Made by a program: the position numbers and the translations under genes. Under the pieces are notes generated by a model, which was not told where the DNA came from, made no database searches, and saw nothing but the letters and a program-made list of their open reading frames with translations. Below are positions 41,423 through 51,223 of a DNA stretch of 64,000 bases, one piece after another (position 1 is the stretch's first letter; every line of letters starts with the position of its first letter). Source of the DNA: Peteryoungia algae (lineage in GTDB: Bacteria; Pseudomonadota; Alphaproteobacteria; Rhizobiales; Rhizobiaceae); contig NZ_CP128477.1 of the NCBI RefSeq assembly GCF_030369675.1, positions 2,894,001 through 2,958,000 of the forward strand, read 5' to 3'.

Positions 41423-41929
41423 TCAGTTCCAGATGAAGCCGAGCTTCTTCAGGTGTACGTCGTCGAAATCTTCGACACCTTCGACGGCATCGACGCCGCC
41501 GTTCGAGCGGAAGAAGTTTGCAGCGATCTCGCTGTCCTCGAGGCACCAGACCACCATGCCGTTGCAGCCGAGAGATTTCAGCATGCGCCGCGCCTCGTGG
41601 AACAATTGGTATCCTAGGCCGATGCCCTGATACTCCGGGCGCAGGTAGAGCTCGTAGATCTCGCCTTCATGCGGCAAGACGCGAGCCCTGTTGTATCCGA
41701 GAGAGGCGTAGCCGGCGACCATCCCGGCCACCTCGACCACGAGAATTGTGGCCGGGCCACGGGTCGCCTTGCGCCACCAGCTTTCGCCGCGTCGCTCGAT
41801 CATCCGGGTCAGGGCGCGGTAGGGAATGATGCCGGAATAAGCGTGTGTCCAGGCACTGCGATGAGCATCCGCAACGGCTGCTGCATCCCCCGGACCTGCC
41901 AAACGCATGTCGATCGACAACGTCTTCAT
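41423..41929 (-). CDS. GNAT family N-acetyltransferase
   Basis: This 168-residue GNAT enzyme has the acetyl-CoA motif A (YLRPEYQGIGLGYQL) after a LPHEGEIYELYL strand, and an N-terminal SAWTHAYSGIIP helix. It may acetylate a small amine or a protein; the substrate is unknown. ATG 41929 is preferred because GGTGGG precedes it by seven bases; a GTG at 41941 would add four residues. A CtrA-type box lies about 75-90 bases upstream of the start. Confidence 0.9.
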   Translation of the reverse strand: MKTLSIDMRLAGPGDAAAVADAHRSAWTHAYSGIIPYRALTRMIERRGESWWRKATRGPATILVVEVAGMVAGYASLGYNRARVLPHEGEIYELYLRPEYQGIGLGYQLFHEARRMLKSLGCNGMVVWCLEDSEIAANFFRSNGGVDAVEGVEDFDDVHLKKLGFIWN

Positions 41930-42003
41930 AACGTAACCCACCCCTGGCGCGCCTGACTGGCGAGGCGCGGAGCCTGGACCTGCATCGGTCCCACGGGGAA
42001 AAT

Positions 42004-42019
42004 TTAACGCTTTTTTAAC
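42004..42019 (+). promoter_or_regulatory. CtrA-type box (TTAA-N7-TTAAC)
   Basis: TTAA (42004-42007), seven bases and TTAAC (42015-42019) match the full CtrA consensus. It lies between the typA terminator and the GNAT gene, about 75 bases upstream of the GNAT start and in the antisense orientation to it. This is a promoter-range position. Confidence 0.4.
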
Positions 42020-42056
42020 CTTCCTCGCAAGGCAGGAGGAGAGCGATGCACAAACA

Positions 42057-42083
42057 AAACCCCGGCCTTGCAGACCGGGGTTT
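42057..42083 (-). terminator. Rho-independent terminator of typA
   Basis: AAACCCCGG (42057-42065) pairs with CCGGGGTTT (42075-42083), a perfect nine-base stem. On the minus strand it is followed by TGTTTG. It lies about 33 bases past the typA stop. Confidence 0.75.
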
Positions 42084-42115
42084 CAAAACGCGACATATTT
42101 TCAAAGACTTCAGTC

Positions 42116-43936
42116 TCAGATGGCAGCCTTGGCCTTATCCATGCGCTTGCGGTCGTTCGCATCGAGGAACATCTTGCGCAGGCGGATCGACTTCGGCGTC
42201 ACTTCCATCAGCTCGTCATCCTGGATCCAGGACAGGGCGCGGTCGAGCGTCATGCGGATCGGCGGAGTGAGCTTGACGGCCTCGTCCTTGCCGGCAGAGC
42301 GGATGTTGGTCAGCTGCTTGCCCTTGAGCACGTTGACTTCGAGGTCGTTGTCACGCGTGTGAATGCCGATGATCATGCCGGCATAGACCTTCTCGCCCGG
42401 CTCGATGATCATCGGGCCGCGGTCTTCCAGGTTGAACATCGCATAAGCGACGGCTTCCCCGGACTGGTTGGAGAGAAGCACGCCGTTCACGCGACCGGTG
42501 ATCGCGCCCTTGTAAGGCTGGTAGTCGTGGAACAGGCGGTTCATGATCGCCGTACCGCGCGTATCGGTCAGCAGTTCCGACTGGTAGCCGATCAGGCCAC
42601 GTGTCGGCGCGTAGAAGCGCAGACGGACGCGGCTGCCGCCGGACGGACGAAGCTCGACCATCTCGGCCTTGCGCTCGGACATCTTCTGCACGACGACGCC
42701 GGAATGCTCTTCGTCGACGTCGATCACGACTTCTTCGATCGGCTCCATGGTGGTGCCGTCCTCGTCCTTGTGCATCACGACGCGCGGACGCGAAACCGCA
42801 AGCTCGAAGCCTTCGCGACGCATGGTTTCGATCAGGACGGCGAGCTGCAATTCGCCACGACCGGAAACGAAGAAGGAGTCCTTGCCGTCAGATTCTTCGA
42901 TCTTCAGCGCGACATTGCCTTCGGCTTCCTTGAACAGGCGGTCGCGGATAACGCGGCTCGTGACCTTGTCGCCTTCGGTACCGGCGAGCGGGCTGTCGTT
43001 GACGAGGAAGGACATGGTGACCGTTGGCGGGTCGATCGGCTGGGCCGTCATGGCTTCGGTGACCGAAGGATCGCAGAAAGTGTCGGCAACGGTACCCTTG
43101 GAGAGGCCGGCGATGGCGACGATATCACCTGCATGCGCTTCTTCGATCGGCTGACGCTCGATGCCGCGGAACGCGAGGATCTTCGAGATGCGGCCGGTTT
43201 CCACGGTCCTGCCGTCCTGGCCGAGAACCTTGACGGCCTGGTTCGGCTTGATCGAACCAGATGCGATGCGGCCGGTGATGATGCGGCCGAGGAAGGGGTT
43301 GGCTTCGAGAAGCGTCCCGATCATGCGGAACGGGCCTTCTTCGACGTTTGGCTCCGGAACGTGCTCGAGCACGAGATCGAGCAGCGGGGCGAGACCCTGA
43401 TCCTTCGGACCTTCCGGGTTGACGTTCATCCAGCCGTCGCGGCCAGAGCCATAGAGGATCGGGAAGTCGAGCTGATCGTCGGTCGCGTCGAGATTGGCGA
43501 AGAGATCGAAGACTTCGTTGATGACTTCCTCGTGGCGACCATCCGGACGGTCGATCTTGTTGATCGCGACGATCGGGCGAAGACCGACCTTCAGTGCCTT
43601 GCCGACGACGAACTTGGTCTGCGGCATCGGACCTTCGGACGAGTCGACCAGAACGATCGCGCCATCCACCATCGACAGGATACGCTCGACTTCACCACCG
43701 AAGTCGGCGTGGCCGGGCGTGTCGACGATATTGATGCGGTGACCCTTCCACTCGATCGAAGTGGCCTTCGCCAGAATGGTGATGCCACGTTCCTTTTCGA
43801 GATCGTTGGAGTCCATCATGCGCTCAGCGGTGCGCTGGTTCTCACGGAAAGAGCCCGACTGCTTCAGAAGCTCGTCCACAAGGGTCGTTTTTCCATGGTC
43901 GACGTGCGCGATAATCGCGATGTTGCGCATTTTCAT
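42116..43936 (-). CDS. typA: Ribosome-associated GTPase TypA/BipA
   Basis: This 606-residue translational GTPase is related to LepA and EF-G and assists 50S assembly and stress-dependent translation. The P-loop is [12 protein letters not shown] near residue 10. The switch I region [16 protein letters not shown] and NKIDRPD are all present, as is the C-terminal BipA domain with [18 protein letters not shown] in outline. It is preceded by a 157-base gap and followed by a strong terminator. Confidence 0.98.
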   Translation of the reverse strand: MKMRNIAIIAHVDHGKTTLVDELLKQSGSFRENQRTAERMMDSNDLEKERGITILAKATSIEWKGHRINIVDTPGHADFGGEVERILSMVDGAIVLVDSSEGPMPQTKFVVGKALKVGLRPIVAINKIDRPDGRHEEVINEVFDLFANLDATDDQLDFPILYGSGRDGWMNVNPEGPKDQGLAPLLDLVLEHVPEPNVEEGPFRMIGTLLEANPFLGRIITGRIASGSIKPNQAVKVLGQDGRTVETGRISKILAFRGIERQPIEEAHAGDIVAIAGLSKGTVADTFCDPSVTEAMTAQPIDPPTVTMSFLVNDSPLAGTEGDKVTSRVIRDRLFKEAEGNVALKIEESDGKDSFFVSGRGELQLAVLIETMRREGFELAVSRPRVVMHKDEDGTTMEPIEEVVIDVDEEHSGVVVQKMSERKAEMVELRPSGGSRVRLRFYAPTRGLIGYQSELLTDTRGTAIMNRLFHDYQPYKGAITGRVNGVLLSNQSGEAVAYAMFNLEDRGPMIIEPGEKVYAGMIIGIHTRDNDLEVNVLKGKQLTNIRSAGKDEAVKLTPPIRMTLDRALSWIQDDELMEVTPKSIRLRKMFLDANDRKRMDKAKAAI

Positions 43937-44093
43937 GTTTGTGATCTCTGATAGCTGGGGCGCAATACGGGAGAGAGGCGCCGATTTACTTTGGCGCGCT
44001 CATAGCTTGTTTTTTGCATTTGCGAAAGGGGGAAACGCCCGATCCGCCGGCGATGGTTACCGCCGACGTCGAATTTGGCCGGTCTTGGGAGGC

Positions 44094-46157
44094 TTAGGCC
44101 GCAAGCCCTTTCTTCTTCAGCATGGCTTCGGGGCTCGGCATCTTGCCGCGGAATGCCTTGTAGGCATCCTCCGGATCAACAGATCCACCGGACGCGTAGA
44201 TATGCGTCTTGAGCTTGAGGGCCGTCGCCGCATCGAAGGGATTACCCGCTTCCTCGAAGGCCGCGAAGGCATCGGCGTCGAGCACCTCCGACCACATGTA
44301 GGAATAATAGCCGGCCGAGTAGCCGTCGCCGGAGAAGACATGCTGGAAATGGGGCGTTGCATGGCGCATGACGATTGACGACGGTATGCCGATTGCCTCC
44401 AGCACCTCGGCCTGTACGGCCATCGGATCCTCGACGGCGCCCTGCGTATGGAAGGCCATGTCGACCAGGGCGGACGAGGTGAACTCGACCGTGTTGAATC
44501 CGGCATTGAAGGTGCGGGCTGCCAGCACCTTGTCGAGCAGGGCCTGCGGCATCGGCTCGCCGGTCTGGTAGTGGACCGCATAAGTCTTCAGGATTTCCGG
44601 CACTGTCAGCCAATGCTCGTAGAGCTGCGACGGCAGTTCGACGAAGTCGCGTGAGACGCCCGTGCCGGAAACGGAGGGATAGGTGACATTCGACAGCATG
44701 CCATGCGCCGCGTGGCCGAATTCGTGGAAGAGCGTCCGCGCGTCGTCGAGAGACAGAAGCGCCGGACGGCCAGGTTCGGGCTTCGCAAAATTGCAGACGT
44801 TATAGATGATCGGCAATTCGCCATGCCGGCCGTTTTTCAACGTCAGTCGATGCTGCGCCTGGAAGCTGCTCATCCAGGCGCCGGATCGCTTGGATGCACG
44901 GGCGAAATAATCTCCGAGGAAGAGCGCGACAACTGTATCGTTCCGGTCCCGGATCTCGAAGACGCGCACATCCGGATGATAGCCGACGACATTTGCAAGG
45001 GGCACCGCGCGGATGCCAAAGATGCGGCCCGCGACATCGAAACAGGCCTCGATGATCTTCTCAAGCTGCAGATAGCGCTTCAGCTCAGCCTCCGAGAAGC
45101 TGAATTTCCGCGCCCGCAGCTTTTCGGCATAGTGACGCCAGTCCCAGGGCGCGACCGCCTGGTTCTTGCCCTCTTCGGCAATCAGCGCTGCAAGTTCGGC
45201 TTCCTCGGCGCGAGCCTGCGATACGGCCTTCTCCCAGACCTGCATCAGCAAGCCGTTTACGGCCTCAGGCGTTTTGGCCATGGTGTTGTCGAGCTTGTAG
45301 GAAGCGAAATCCTTGTACCCGAGCAGTTTTGCCTTTTCGGCCCTGAGCGCCAGCGTCTCCTTGACGATCGTCCGATTGTCGGTTTCGCCGCCGTTCATGC
45401 CGCGTGAGGTCCAGGCTTTGAACGCCGTCTCCCGCAGGTTGCGACGCTCAGAAAACGTCAGGAACGGCTCGATGATCGAACGGGAGAGCGTAACCACATG
45501 GCCGTGCGCGCCGCCATGTGCGGCTGCGGCCGAAGCCATGGCATCCCGCAGAAAGGCAGGGATGCCGGTGAGATCGTCTTCACCGGACAGCGGCAGGATC
45601 CAGGAGGATTCGTCGGCGAGCACGTTCTGGCCGAAACTGGCGCCAAGGCTCGCCAGGCGCTCGTTGATCGCGGCCAGACGCTCCTGCTCCGCCTTCGGCA
45701 ACTTGGCGCCCGCCTTGACGAAACCCTTCCAGTGGCGCTCCAGAACCCGGCTCTCTTCGAGCGTGAGTTCGAGATCGGCGCAGCGGGTCCAGAGGTCATC
45801 AATCCGCGCGAAGAGCGCCGCGTTCATCCCGATCTTCGAATAATGGCGCGACATCTTCGGCGCGATTTCGCGTTCCAGAGCCTGGATGCCCGGATTGGTG
45901 TGAGCACCGGCGCGGTTCCAGAACAGGGCTGACACGCGCGACATCGCGTCACCTGCGAGCTCCAACGCCACGATGGTGTTCGCGAAAGTCGCAGGCTCCG
46001 GATTGCCGGCAATCGCATCGATCTCGGCGTCGTGTTCCTTCAAGGCCGCCTCGAAGGCCGGCGCATAATCGGCGTCACCGACCTGATCGAATTGCGGCAG
46101 GCCATGCGGCCCCTTCCAGTCGATGACAGCGGGATTGAATACGGACGACTCAGTCAT
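44094..46157 (-). CDS. M3 family metallopeptidase (oligopeptidase A/Dcp-like)
   Basis: This 687-residue zinc peptidase has the HEXXH motif HEFGHAAHGML and a downstream Glu in the VSRDFVELPSQ segment. The N-terminal all-helical domain and the late YSAGYYSYMWSEVLDADAF substrate-binding loop match M3 oligopeptidases and peptidyl-dipeptidase Dcp. It probably degrades short cytosolic peptides. It starts 188 bases before the divergent orphan gene. Confidence 0.95.
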   Translation of the reverse strand: MTESSVFNPAVIDWKGPHGLPQFDQVGDADYAPAFEAALKEHDAEIDAIAGNPEPATFANTIVALELAGDAMSRVSALFWNRAGAHTNPGIQALEREIAPKMSRHYSKIGMNAALFARIDDLWTRCADLELTLEESRVLERHWKGFVKAGAKLPKAEQERLAAINERLASLGASFGQNVLADESSWILPLSGEDDLTGIPAFLRDAMASAAAAHGGAHGHVVTLSRSIIEPFLTFSERRNLRETAFKAWTSRGMNGGETDNRTIVKETLALRAEKAKLLGYKDFASYKLDNTMAKTPEAVNGLLMQVWEKAVSQARAEEAELAALIAEEGKNQAVAPWDWRHYAEKLRARKFSFSEAELKRYLQLEKIIEACFDVAGRIFGIRAVPLANVVGYHPDVRVFEIRDRNDTVVALFLGDYFARASKRSGAWMSSFQAQHRLTLKNGRHGELPIIYNVCNFAKPEPGRPALLSLDDARTLFHEFGHAAHGMLSNVTYPSVSGTGVSRDFVELPSQLYEHWLTVPEILKTYAVHYQTGEPMPQALLDKVLAARTFNAGFNTVEFTSSALVDMAFHTQGAVEDPMAVQAEVLEAIGIPSSIVMRHATPHFQHVFSGDGYSAGYYSYMWSEVLDADAFAAFEEAGNPFDAATALKLKTHIYASGGSVDPEDAYKAFRGKMPSPEAMLKKKGLAA

Positions 46158-46345
46158 TCACAAACCTCCTTCGGCGCCGCATGGGAGCGCGGCGCACTGA
46201 TTTGCCGCATGCTATCCCGGCCGAATGAGGACGCGCACGCAAAAATCAGTGAAAAAGAACAGATTTTTCCGGCAGCGTATTCCTGCAACATTGACGTATA
46301 TTCGAATAGGCCCGTAAATCGGTGGATCCTATGAAAGGACGGTCC

Positions 46346-46780
46346 ATGGCCATGGAAATCTTTCCGATCCAGCCGGTCGGCGTCTCCTCGCTCCGCGTCA
46401 AAGAAAGCAACTCCCAGACCGACGTCCGCCTCTCCGACCTCGAGCCGAAGAGGGCCCTCAGCCGCGATACGGACATCTTCGAAGAGGCTCTGTCGGTCTT
46501 TGCCAGCATTACACCGCGGCGGATGCGTGAGATCGCAGGCGAGAGCTTTCAGCGCGACGAGATCGACGAAAACACCTATCGCGAACTGTCCACCGAGCTG
46601 CCCTTGCAAATGGTCGACCGCAACGGAAACGTCACGGATCTGTCGACGCTTACCGACGACACGCAATTCGACTACGCCGAATACTACAGGACCCAGCAAT
46701 CGCTCGCCGAAATGATCGGCGACATGGATGTGGCGGACTCCTATTCGAAGGTGCTGGACTTCTTTGCCCGCAACACCTGA
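46346..46780 (+). CDS. Unrecognised 144-residue protein
   Basis: This cytosolic-looking acidic protein has no signal peptide or membrane segment. It has an extended N-terminal third with little predicted structure (residues 1-40) and a charged helical middle (FEEALSVFASITPRRMREIAGESF in outline). The C-terminal third carries an aromatic YAEYYRTQQ segment and ends with KVLDFFARNT. I do not recognise the family. ATG 46346 is chosen because AAAGGA lies six bases upstream; ATG 46331 is an in-frame alternative. It lies between the divergent M3 peptidase and the Bcr/CflA exporter. Confidence 0.65.
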   Translation: MAMEIFPIQPVGVSSLRVKESNSQTDVRLSDLEPKRALSRDTDIFEEALSVFASITPRRMREIAGESFQRDEIDENTYRELSTELPLQMVDRNGNVTDLSTLTDDTQFDYAEYYRTQQSLAEMIGDMDVADSYSKVLDFFARNT

Positions 46781-46900
46781 TGGTTATGGACGTCGCTACG
46801 TCTCGTAACACGGGACTCGATCCGAACACCTATTCGCTCTAAGTGCACAGGGGCGGTGGCCGATTTGGTGCGCCAGCCGCAATACATTGAGCGAGTTTTC

Positions 46901-48091
46901 ATGACCCAAATGCGCATGAGCGAGCGCCGCACCGCATTTCTGGGTGCCTTCCTGACGACGCTCGGCCCCATTTCCATGGCGATCTACACGCCGGCAATGC
47001 CCGAGCTGGTTCGCGCCTTCCAGACCACAGACGCAGCGATCAAGCTCAGTCTCTCGATGTTCTTCGCAGGCTTTGCCCTCGCTCAGCTGGTCGCCGGGCC
47101 GCTTGCCGATGCGCTGGGACGCAAGAAGGCAACGCTGATCTTTCTTGCGATCTATCTCGCCGGCTCCCTTCTTGCCTTTCTCGCACCGAGCGTCGAATTC
47201 ATCCTCGCCGCCCGCCTCGTGCAGGGCATCGGCGCATCGGTCGGCGTTGTCGTCGGACGTGCCATCGTTCGTGATCTCTACACGGGCGCCGATGCCGCAC
47301 GCATCCTCAACACGATCGGCATCTTCCTCGCGGTCGGCCCGGCCATGGGGCCAACTCTCGGTGGCCTGACCCTTGCGGCCTTTGGCTGGAACGCCGTGTT
47401 CCTGCTAATGGTCGCCTTTGGTCTGATGGCCATGGCCTTCACACTGTTTCTGCTCCGGGAAACGATTGTTCCGGATCTGGGTCGCCTGCGACCCGGCCAG
47501 TTGTGGCGCAACTATATAGAAGTCGCCGGCAATGCCCGCTTCATTGCGGCGTCCCTCGTGCTCAGCGGCACCATCGGCGCCCTCTACGCCCAGTCGACCA
47601 TGCTGCCCTTCGTGCTGATCGGCGAGGTCGGCCTGACACCCACACAGTTCGGCTTGGGCATGCTGATGCAGTCAGGCGCCTATTTGACGGGATCGCTCAC
47701 ACTGAAACTCGTCTCTCGCCGGATCACGGGGCTCACGGCGTCGAGAATCGGCATCGCACTCTGCGGCACCGGCGCCCTCGTCATGGCAGTGTCGGTCGCG
47801 CTCGTGCCGCCCTTCTTCCTCTCGATCATGGGGCCTGTGGCGATATGCACCTTCGGGCTCGCCTTCTTGAGCCCCCATGTTGTGACGATGAGCATGGCGC
47901 CGTTCCCCCACATTGCGGGATCGGCGTCTGCCCTGACGGGTTTCCTTCAGATGAGCGCGGGTTTTGCAGGCGGGGTCGCTGCAGCCTTGGTCGGCAATCC
48001 ACTCACTGCCTTCGGCATCATCATCCCCTTCATGGAACTGAGCGCGGTCGCAGGCTTCCTGTGGCTCCGACTTCTTGAACGCCGGGCATGA
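46901..48091 (+). CDS. Bcr/CflA family MFS multidrug exporter
   Basis: This 396-residue exporter has about twelve membrane helices. The N-terminal TPAMPELVRAF, LVAGPLADALGRKKATL and RLVQGIGASVGVVVGRAIVRDLY motifs are typical of Bcr/CflA drug:proton antiporters such as those for bicyclomycin or chloramphenicol. The substrate is not predictable. ATG 46901 is chosen; the frame is open to GTG 46856, but the added 15 residues are not family-like. Confidence 0.93.
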   Translation: MTQMRMSERRTAFLGAFLTTLGPISMAIYTPAMPELVRAFQTTDAAIKLSLSMFFAGFALAQLVAGPLADALGRKKATLIFLAIYLAGSLLAFLAPSVEFILAARLVQGIGASVGVVVGRAIVRDLYTGADAARILNTIGIFLAVGPAMGPTLGGLTLAAFGWNAVFLLMVAFGLMAMAFTLFLLRETIVPDLGRLRPGQLWRNYIEVAGNARFIAASLVLSGTIGALYAQSTMLPFVLIGEVGLTPTQFGLGMLMQSGAYLTGSLTLKLVSRRITGLTASRIGIALCGTGALVMAVSVALVPPFFLSIMGPVAICTFGLAFLSPHVVTMSMAPFPHIAGSASALTGFLQMSAGFAGGVAAALVGNPLTAFGIIIPFMELSAVAGFLWLRLLERRA

Positions 48092-48095
48092 AAAA

Positions 48096-48121
48096 GCCCG
48101 CCTTCCAGGAGGAAGGCGGGC
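48096..48121 (-). terminator. Rho-independent terminator of argG
   Basis: GCCCGCCTTCC (48096-48106) pairs with GGAAGGCGGGC (48111-48121). On the minus strand the stem is followed by five T, so it ends argG. On the plus strand, behind the Bcr/CflA gene, only a weak T tract follows. Confidence 0.75.
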
Positions 48122-48143
48122 GATCTTGAATGACGATGCGGAC

Positions 48144-49367
48144 TTAATTGCCGAGATTGCGCTTGGCGAGCGTGCGCAGGCGCAGTGCGTTCAGCTTGAT
48201 GAAACCGGCGGCATCCTTCTGGTCGTAGGCGCCCTGGTCATCTTCGAAGGTGACGAGCTGGTCGGAATAGAGCGACTTCGATGACTCGCGGCCGATCACC
48301 ATGACATTGCCCTTGTAGAGCTTCAGCGTCACTTCGCCTTCGACATGCTCCTGGCTCTTGTCGATCAATGCCTGCAGCATCTCGCGCTCCGGCGAGAACC
48401 AGAAGCCGTAATAGATCAGCTCGGCGTAGCGCGGCATGATCTCGTCCTTGAGGTGGGCTGCACCGCGGTCGAGGGTAATGCTTTCGATGGCGCGGTGTGC
48501 CGAAAGCAGGATCGTACCGCCGGGGGTCTCATAGACGCCGCGCGACTTCATGCCGACGAAGCGGTTCTCGACGAGGTCGAGACGGCCAATGCCGTTGTCG
48601 CGTCCATAGGTGTTGAGTTCGGCGAGCAGCGTAGCCGGGCTCATGCGAACGCCGTTGATCGAGACAGCATCGCCCTTTTCGAAGCCAACCTTGATGATGG
48701 TGGCCTTGTCCGGGGCAGCTTCCGGCGAGATCGTGCGCATATGCACGTATTCCGGGGCCTCGACGGAGGGATCTTCGAGAACCTTGCCCTCGGACGAGGA
48801 GTGCAGCAGGTTGGCGTCGACCGAGAACGGCGCTTCGCCCTTCTTGTCCTTGGCGACGGGGATCTGGTTCTGCTCGGCGAAGGCCAAGAGATCGGTGCGG
48901 CTCTTGAAGGCCCAGTCGCGCCACGGGGCGATGATCTTGATATCGGGGTTCAGTGCATAGGCCGAGAGTTCGAAACGGACCTGGTCATTGCCCTTGCCGG
49001 TCGCGCCATGGGCGATGGCATCGGCACCGGTCTTCTTGGCAATGTCGATCAGATGCTTGGAAATGAGCGGGCGGGCAATCGAGGTGCCGAGCAGGTAGAC
49101 ACCTTCATAGACGGCATTGGCGCGGAACATCGGGAAGACGAAGTCGCGGACGAATTCTTCGCGCACGTCCTCGATAAAAATCTCCTTGATGCCCAGCATC
49201 TCGGCCTTCTTGCGCGCCGGCTCGAGCTCTTCGCCCTGGCCCAGGTCGGCGGTGAAGGTCACGACCTCAGCACCGAGTTCGGTCTGGAGCCATTTCAGGA
49301 TGATGGAGGTGTCGAGACCGCCGGAATAGGCGAGGACGACTTTCTTCACGTCTTTGGGGAGTGCCAT
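48144..49367 (-). CDS. argG: Argininosuccinate synthase
   Basis: This enzyme joins citrulline and aspartate in arginine biosynthesis (407 residues). The ATP pyrophosphatase P-loop AYSGGLDTS is near residue 15. The [11 protein letters not shown] and [14 protein letters not shown] motifs and the conserved YETPGGTIL segment are present. The ATG at 49367 is the family start; the upstream open frame runs antisense through the SDR gene and is not part of the protein. A 240-base gap separates it from the divergent SDR gene. Confidence 0.97.
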   Translation of the reverse strand: MALPKDVKKVVLAYSGGLDTSIILKWLQTELGAEVVTFTADLGQGEELEPARKKAEMLGIKEIFIEDVREEFVRDFVFPMFRANAVYEGVYLLGTSIARPLISKHLIDIAKKTGADAIAHGATGKGNDQVRFELSAYALNPDIKIIAPWRDWAFKSRTDLLAFAEQNQIPVAKDKKGEAPFSVDANLLHSSSEGKVLEDPSVEAPEYVHMRTISPEAAPDKATIIKVGFEKGDAVSINGVRMSPATLLAELNTYGRDNGIGRLDLVENRFVGMKSRGVYETPGGTILLSAHRAIESITLDRGAAHLKDEIMPRYAELIYYGFWFSPEREMLQALIDKSQEHVEGEVTLKLYKGNVMVIGRESSKSLYSDQLVTFEDDQGAYDQKDAAGFIKLNALRLRTLAKRNLGN

Positions 49368-49607
49368 ATCGATGCGTTCCGTCTGGAGGATGCGAGGCTC
49401 AAACCCCGCCTGGATCAAGAATGGCGGCACTTTTAGCGAGATTCCGCTGGTGTGCAAGGGCATCGACCGGCCGAGGTGGCGGTCAAGATCGGTTGGGTCC
49501 GATAGCGGCGCACGCCGGAAACCGATTTGCCGCCATGTTGACGAAGCCGGATCCGGGTACCATATCGCCCTCACTTCCAAAGCCATTGACCTAGAGAGAA
49601 TTTGCCC

Positions 49608-50471
49608 ATGACGATCCAGCATCCCGCTCTTGCAAAGGGCCATGTCGCCGTCATCACTGGCGCCGCCTCCGGCATCGGCCTTGCCGCGGCCAAAGCCTTC
49701 GCGGCCATGGGTCTCTGCGTCGTCCTGGTCGACCTTGAGGGAGACCGGCTGGCCGCAGCCGCAGGCGAAGTCATGGCCATCGCCCCTGGCGGAGAGGCCG
49801 ATGTCGTCGCGATCGGCACGGACGTGTCGAAGCTGGGTGAACTCGAAGCGCTGGAGCGCGCCGTCATCCAGCGCTTCGGACCCGTCCATGTCCTGATGAA
49901 CAATGCTGGCATTCAACCGGGCAGCGCACTTTTCGGTCCCCAGGCAAACTGGGAGAATGTGCTCGGCGTCAACCTGATGGGCGTCGTCAACGGCACGCGC
50001 ACCTTCGGTCCCGGCATGGTCGCGCACAAGGATGCGGCCTTGATCATCAACACAGGCTCGAAGCAAGGCATCACCACCCCGCCCGGTGATCCCGCCTACA
50101 ATGTGTCCAAGGCTGGCGTTAAGGCTTTCACCGAGGCGCTGCAGCACGATTTGCGCAACACGGCGGAGTGCAATGTCACTGCCCACTTGCTCATCCCCGG
50201 CTTCGTCTTCACGTCTCTCACCGCCAACGGCAAGACGGAGAAGCCGGCCGGCGCGTGGACGCCGGAGGAAACGGTCGATTTCATGCTGGAAAGCCTGGTC
50301 AGGGGCGACTTCTACATCCTCTGCCCGGACAACGACGTGCCCCGCGCGCTCGACGAGAAGCGCATCGCCTGGGCCGCCGGCGACATTATCGAGAATCGTC
50401 CCCCGCTCTCGCGCTGGCATCCGGAATACGCCAACGCCTTCAAGACGTATCTATCGGTCCCAAAAGGCTGA
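49608..50471 (+). CDS. SDR family NAD(P)-dependent oxidoreductase
   Basis: This 287-residue classical SDR has TGAASGIG at about 19-26, an acidic VDLEGDR loop after beta2 that favours [11 protein letters not shown], and the catalytic YNVSK. The C-terminus is longer than the 250-residue norm, with a [17 protein letters not shown] stretch. The substrate is unknown. It is divergent from argG. A terminator-like hairpin separates it from the LysE-type gene. Confidence 0.9.
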   Translation: MTIQHPALAKGHVAVITGAASGIGLAAAKAFAAMGLCVVLVDLEGDRLAAAAGEVMAIAPGGEADVVAIGTDVSKLGELEALERAVIQRFGPVHVLMNNAGIQPGSALFGPQANWENVLGVNLMGVVNGTRTFGPGMVAHKDAALIINTGSKQGITTPPGDPAYNVSKAGVKAFTEALQHDLRNTAECNVTAHLLIPGFVFTSLTANGKTEKPAGAWTPEETVDFMLESLVRGDFYILCPDNDVPRALDEKRIAWAAGDIIENRPPLSRWHPEYANAFKTYLSVPKG

Positions 50472-50504
50472 TTGGCAACGCCAGTGAAGGCCGCTAAGGA
50501 TGAA

Positions 50505-50525
50505 GCACCCGCAAGTCGCGGGTGC
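50505..50525 (+). terminator. Rho-independent-like terminator after the SDR gene
   Basis: GCACCCGC (50505-50512) pairs with GCGGGTGC (50518-50525). On the plus strand it is followed by CTTGTCATGC and shortly after by a run of T, so termination is probably partial. Confidence 0.5.
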
Positions 50526-50545
50526 CTTGTCATGCGGTGTTTTTC

Positions 50546-51187
50546 ATGGATTTCGTCCCCAGCCTTCCAGTATTTCTTGCCTTCAGCCTGGCGCTTCTGC
50601 TGCTTGCCATCACCCCTGGGCCGGACATGACACTCTGGATCAGCCGCTCCCTGCGCGATGGCCGCGTTATCGGCCTGATGACGCTGGCGGGTACGAGTTT
50701 CGGGATTTCAATCCACACCATGCTGGTTGCCTTTGGCATTTCAGCGCTGATCGTTGCCTCCCCGACAGCTTTTCTGCTGCTGAAGACCGGCGGTGCCGCC
50801 TATCTCTTGTGGCTTGCTCTCCAGGCCATCAGACATGGATCGAATTTTGTCATCAAGGCGGATGGCGCTGCGGTCGTCTCGAAGAAGGGAGCCTTCCTGA
50901 ACGGGCTCTGGGTCAATCTCCTGAACCCCAAGGTCATCATCTTCTTCATGACCTTCCTGCCGCAGTTCGTGACCGCGACCGATCCCAACGTCACCGGCAA
51001 GCTGATCTTCCTGGGCCTCTGGTCGATCATTTTGTCGCTGCCGATTGGCCTTGGCATCGTTTATGGGGCGGACTTCATGTCGACCTGGCTGCAGGCGAAC
51101 CGCAGGGTCCTGCGCGGCATCGACTACACCTTTGCCGGCGTCTTTTCCGTTTTTGCGCTGAAGATCTTCATGACCCAGGCCAAGTGA
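50546..51187 (+). CDS. LysE/RhtB family amino-acid exporter
   Basis: This 213-residue translocator of the LysE/RhtB type has about six membrane helices. The N-terminal ITPGPDMTLWISRSL and the GTSFGISIHTML segments are family signatures, and the central loop is followed by NGLWVNLLNPKVIIFFMTFLPQF. Members export amino acids or homoserine lactones; the substrate is unknown. It converges with rlmN (36-base gap). The ribosome-binding site is weak. Confidence 0.92.
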   Translation: MDFVPSLPVFLAFSLALLLLAITPGPDMTLWISRSLRDGRVIGLMTLAGTSFGISIHTMLVAFGISALIVASPTAFLLLKTGGAAYLLWLALQAIRHGSNFVIKADGAAVVSKKGAFLNGLWVNLLNPKVIIFFMTFLPQFVTATDPNVTGKLIFLGLWSIILSLPIGLGIVYGADFMSTWLQANRRVLRGIDYTFAGVFSVFALKIFMTQAK

Positions 51188-51223
51188 CGGCAGGGATAAC
51201 CGGACGAAAGCGCCCGGTTGGTC

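Noticed and set aside
42068..43951. 627-codon plus-strand frame opposite typA
   Set aside because: It is a shadow of the certain typA gene.
48144..50420. Possible 758-residue fusion upstream of argG
   Set aside because: The added N-terminal part lies antisense to the SDR gene, while ArgG has a perfect family start at 49367.
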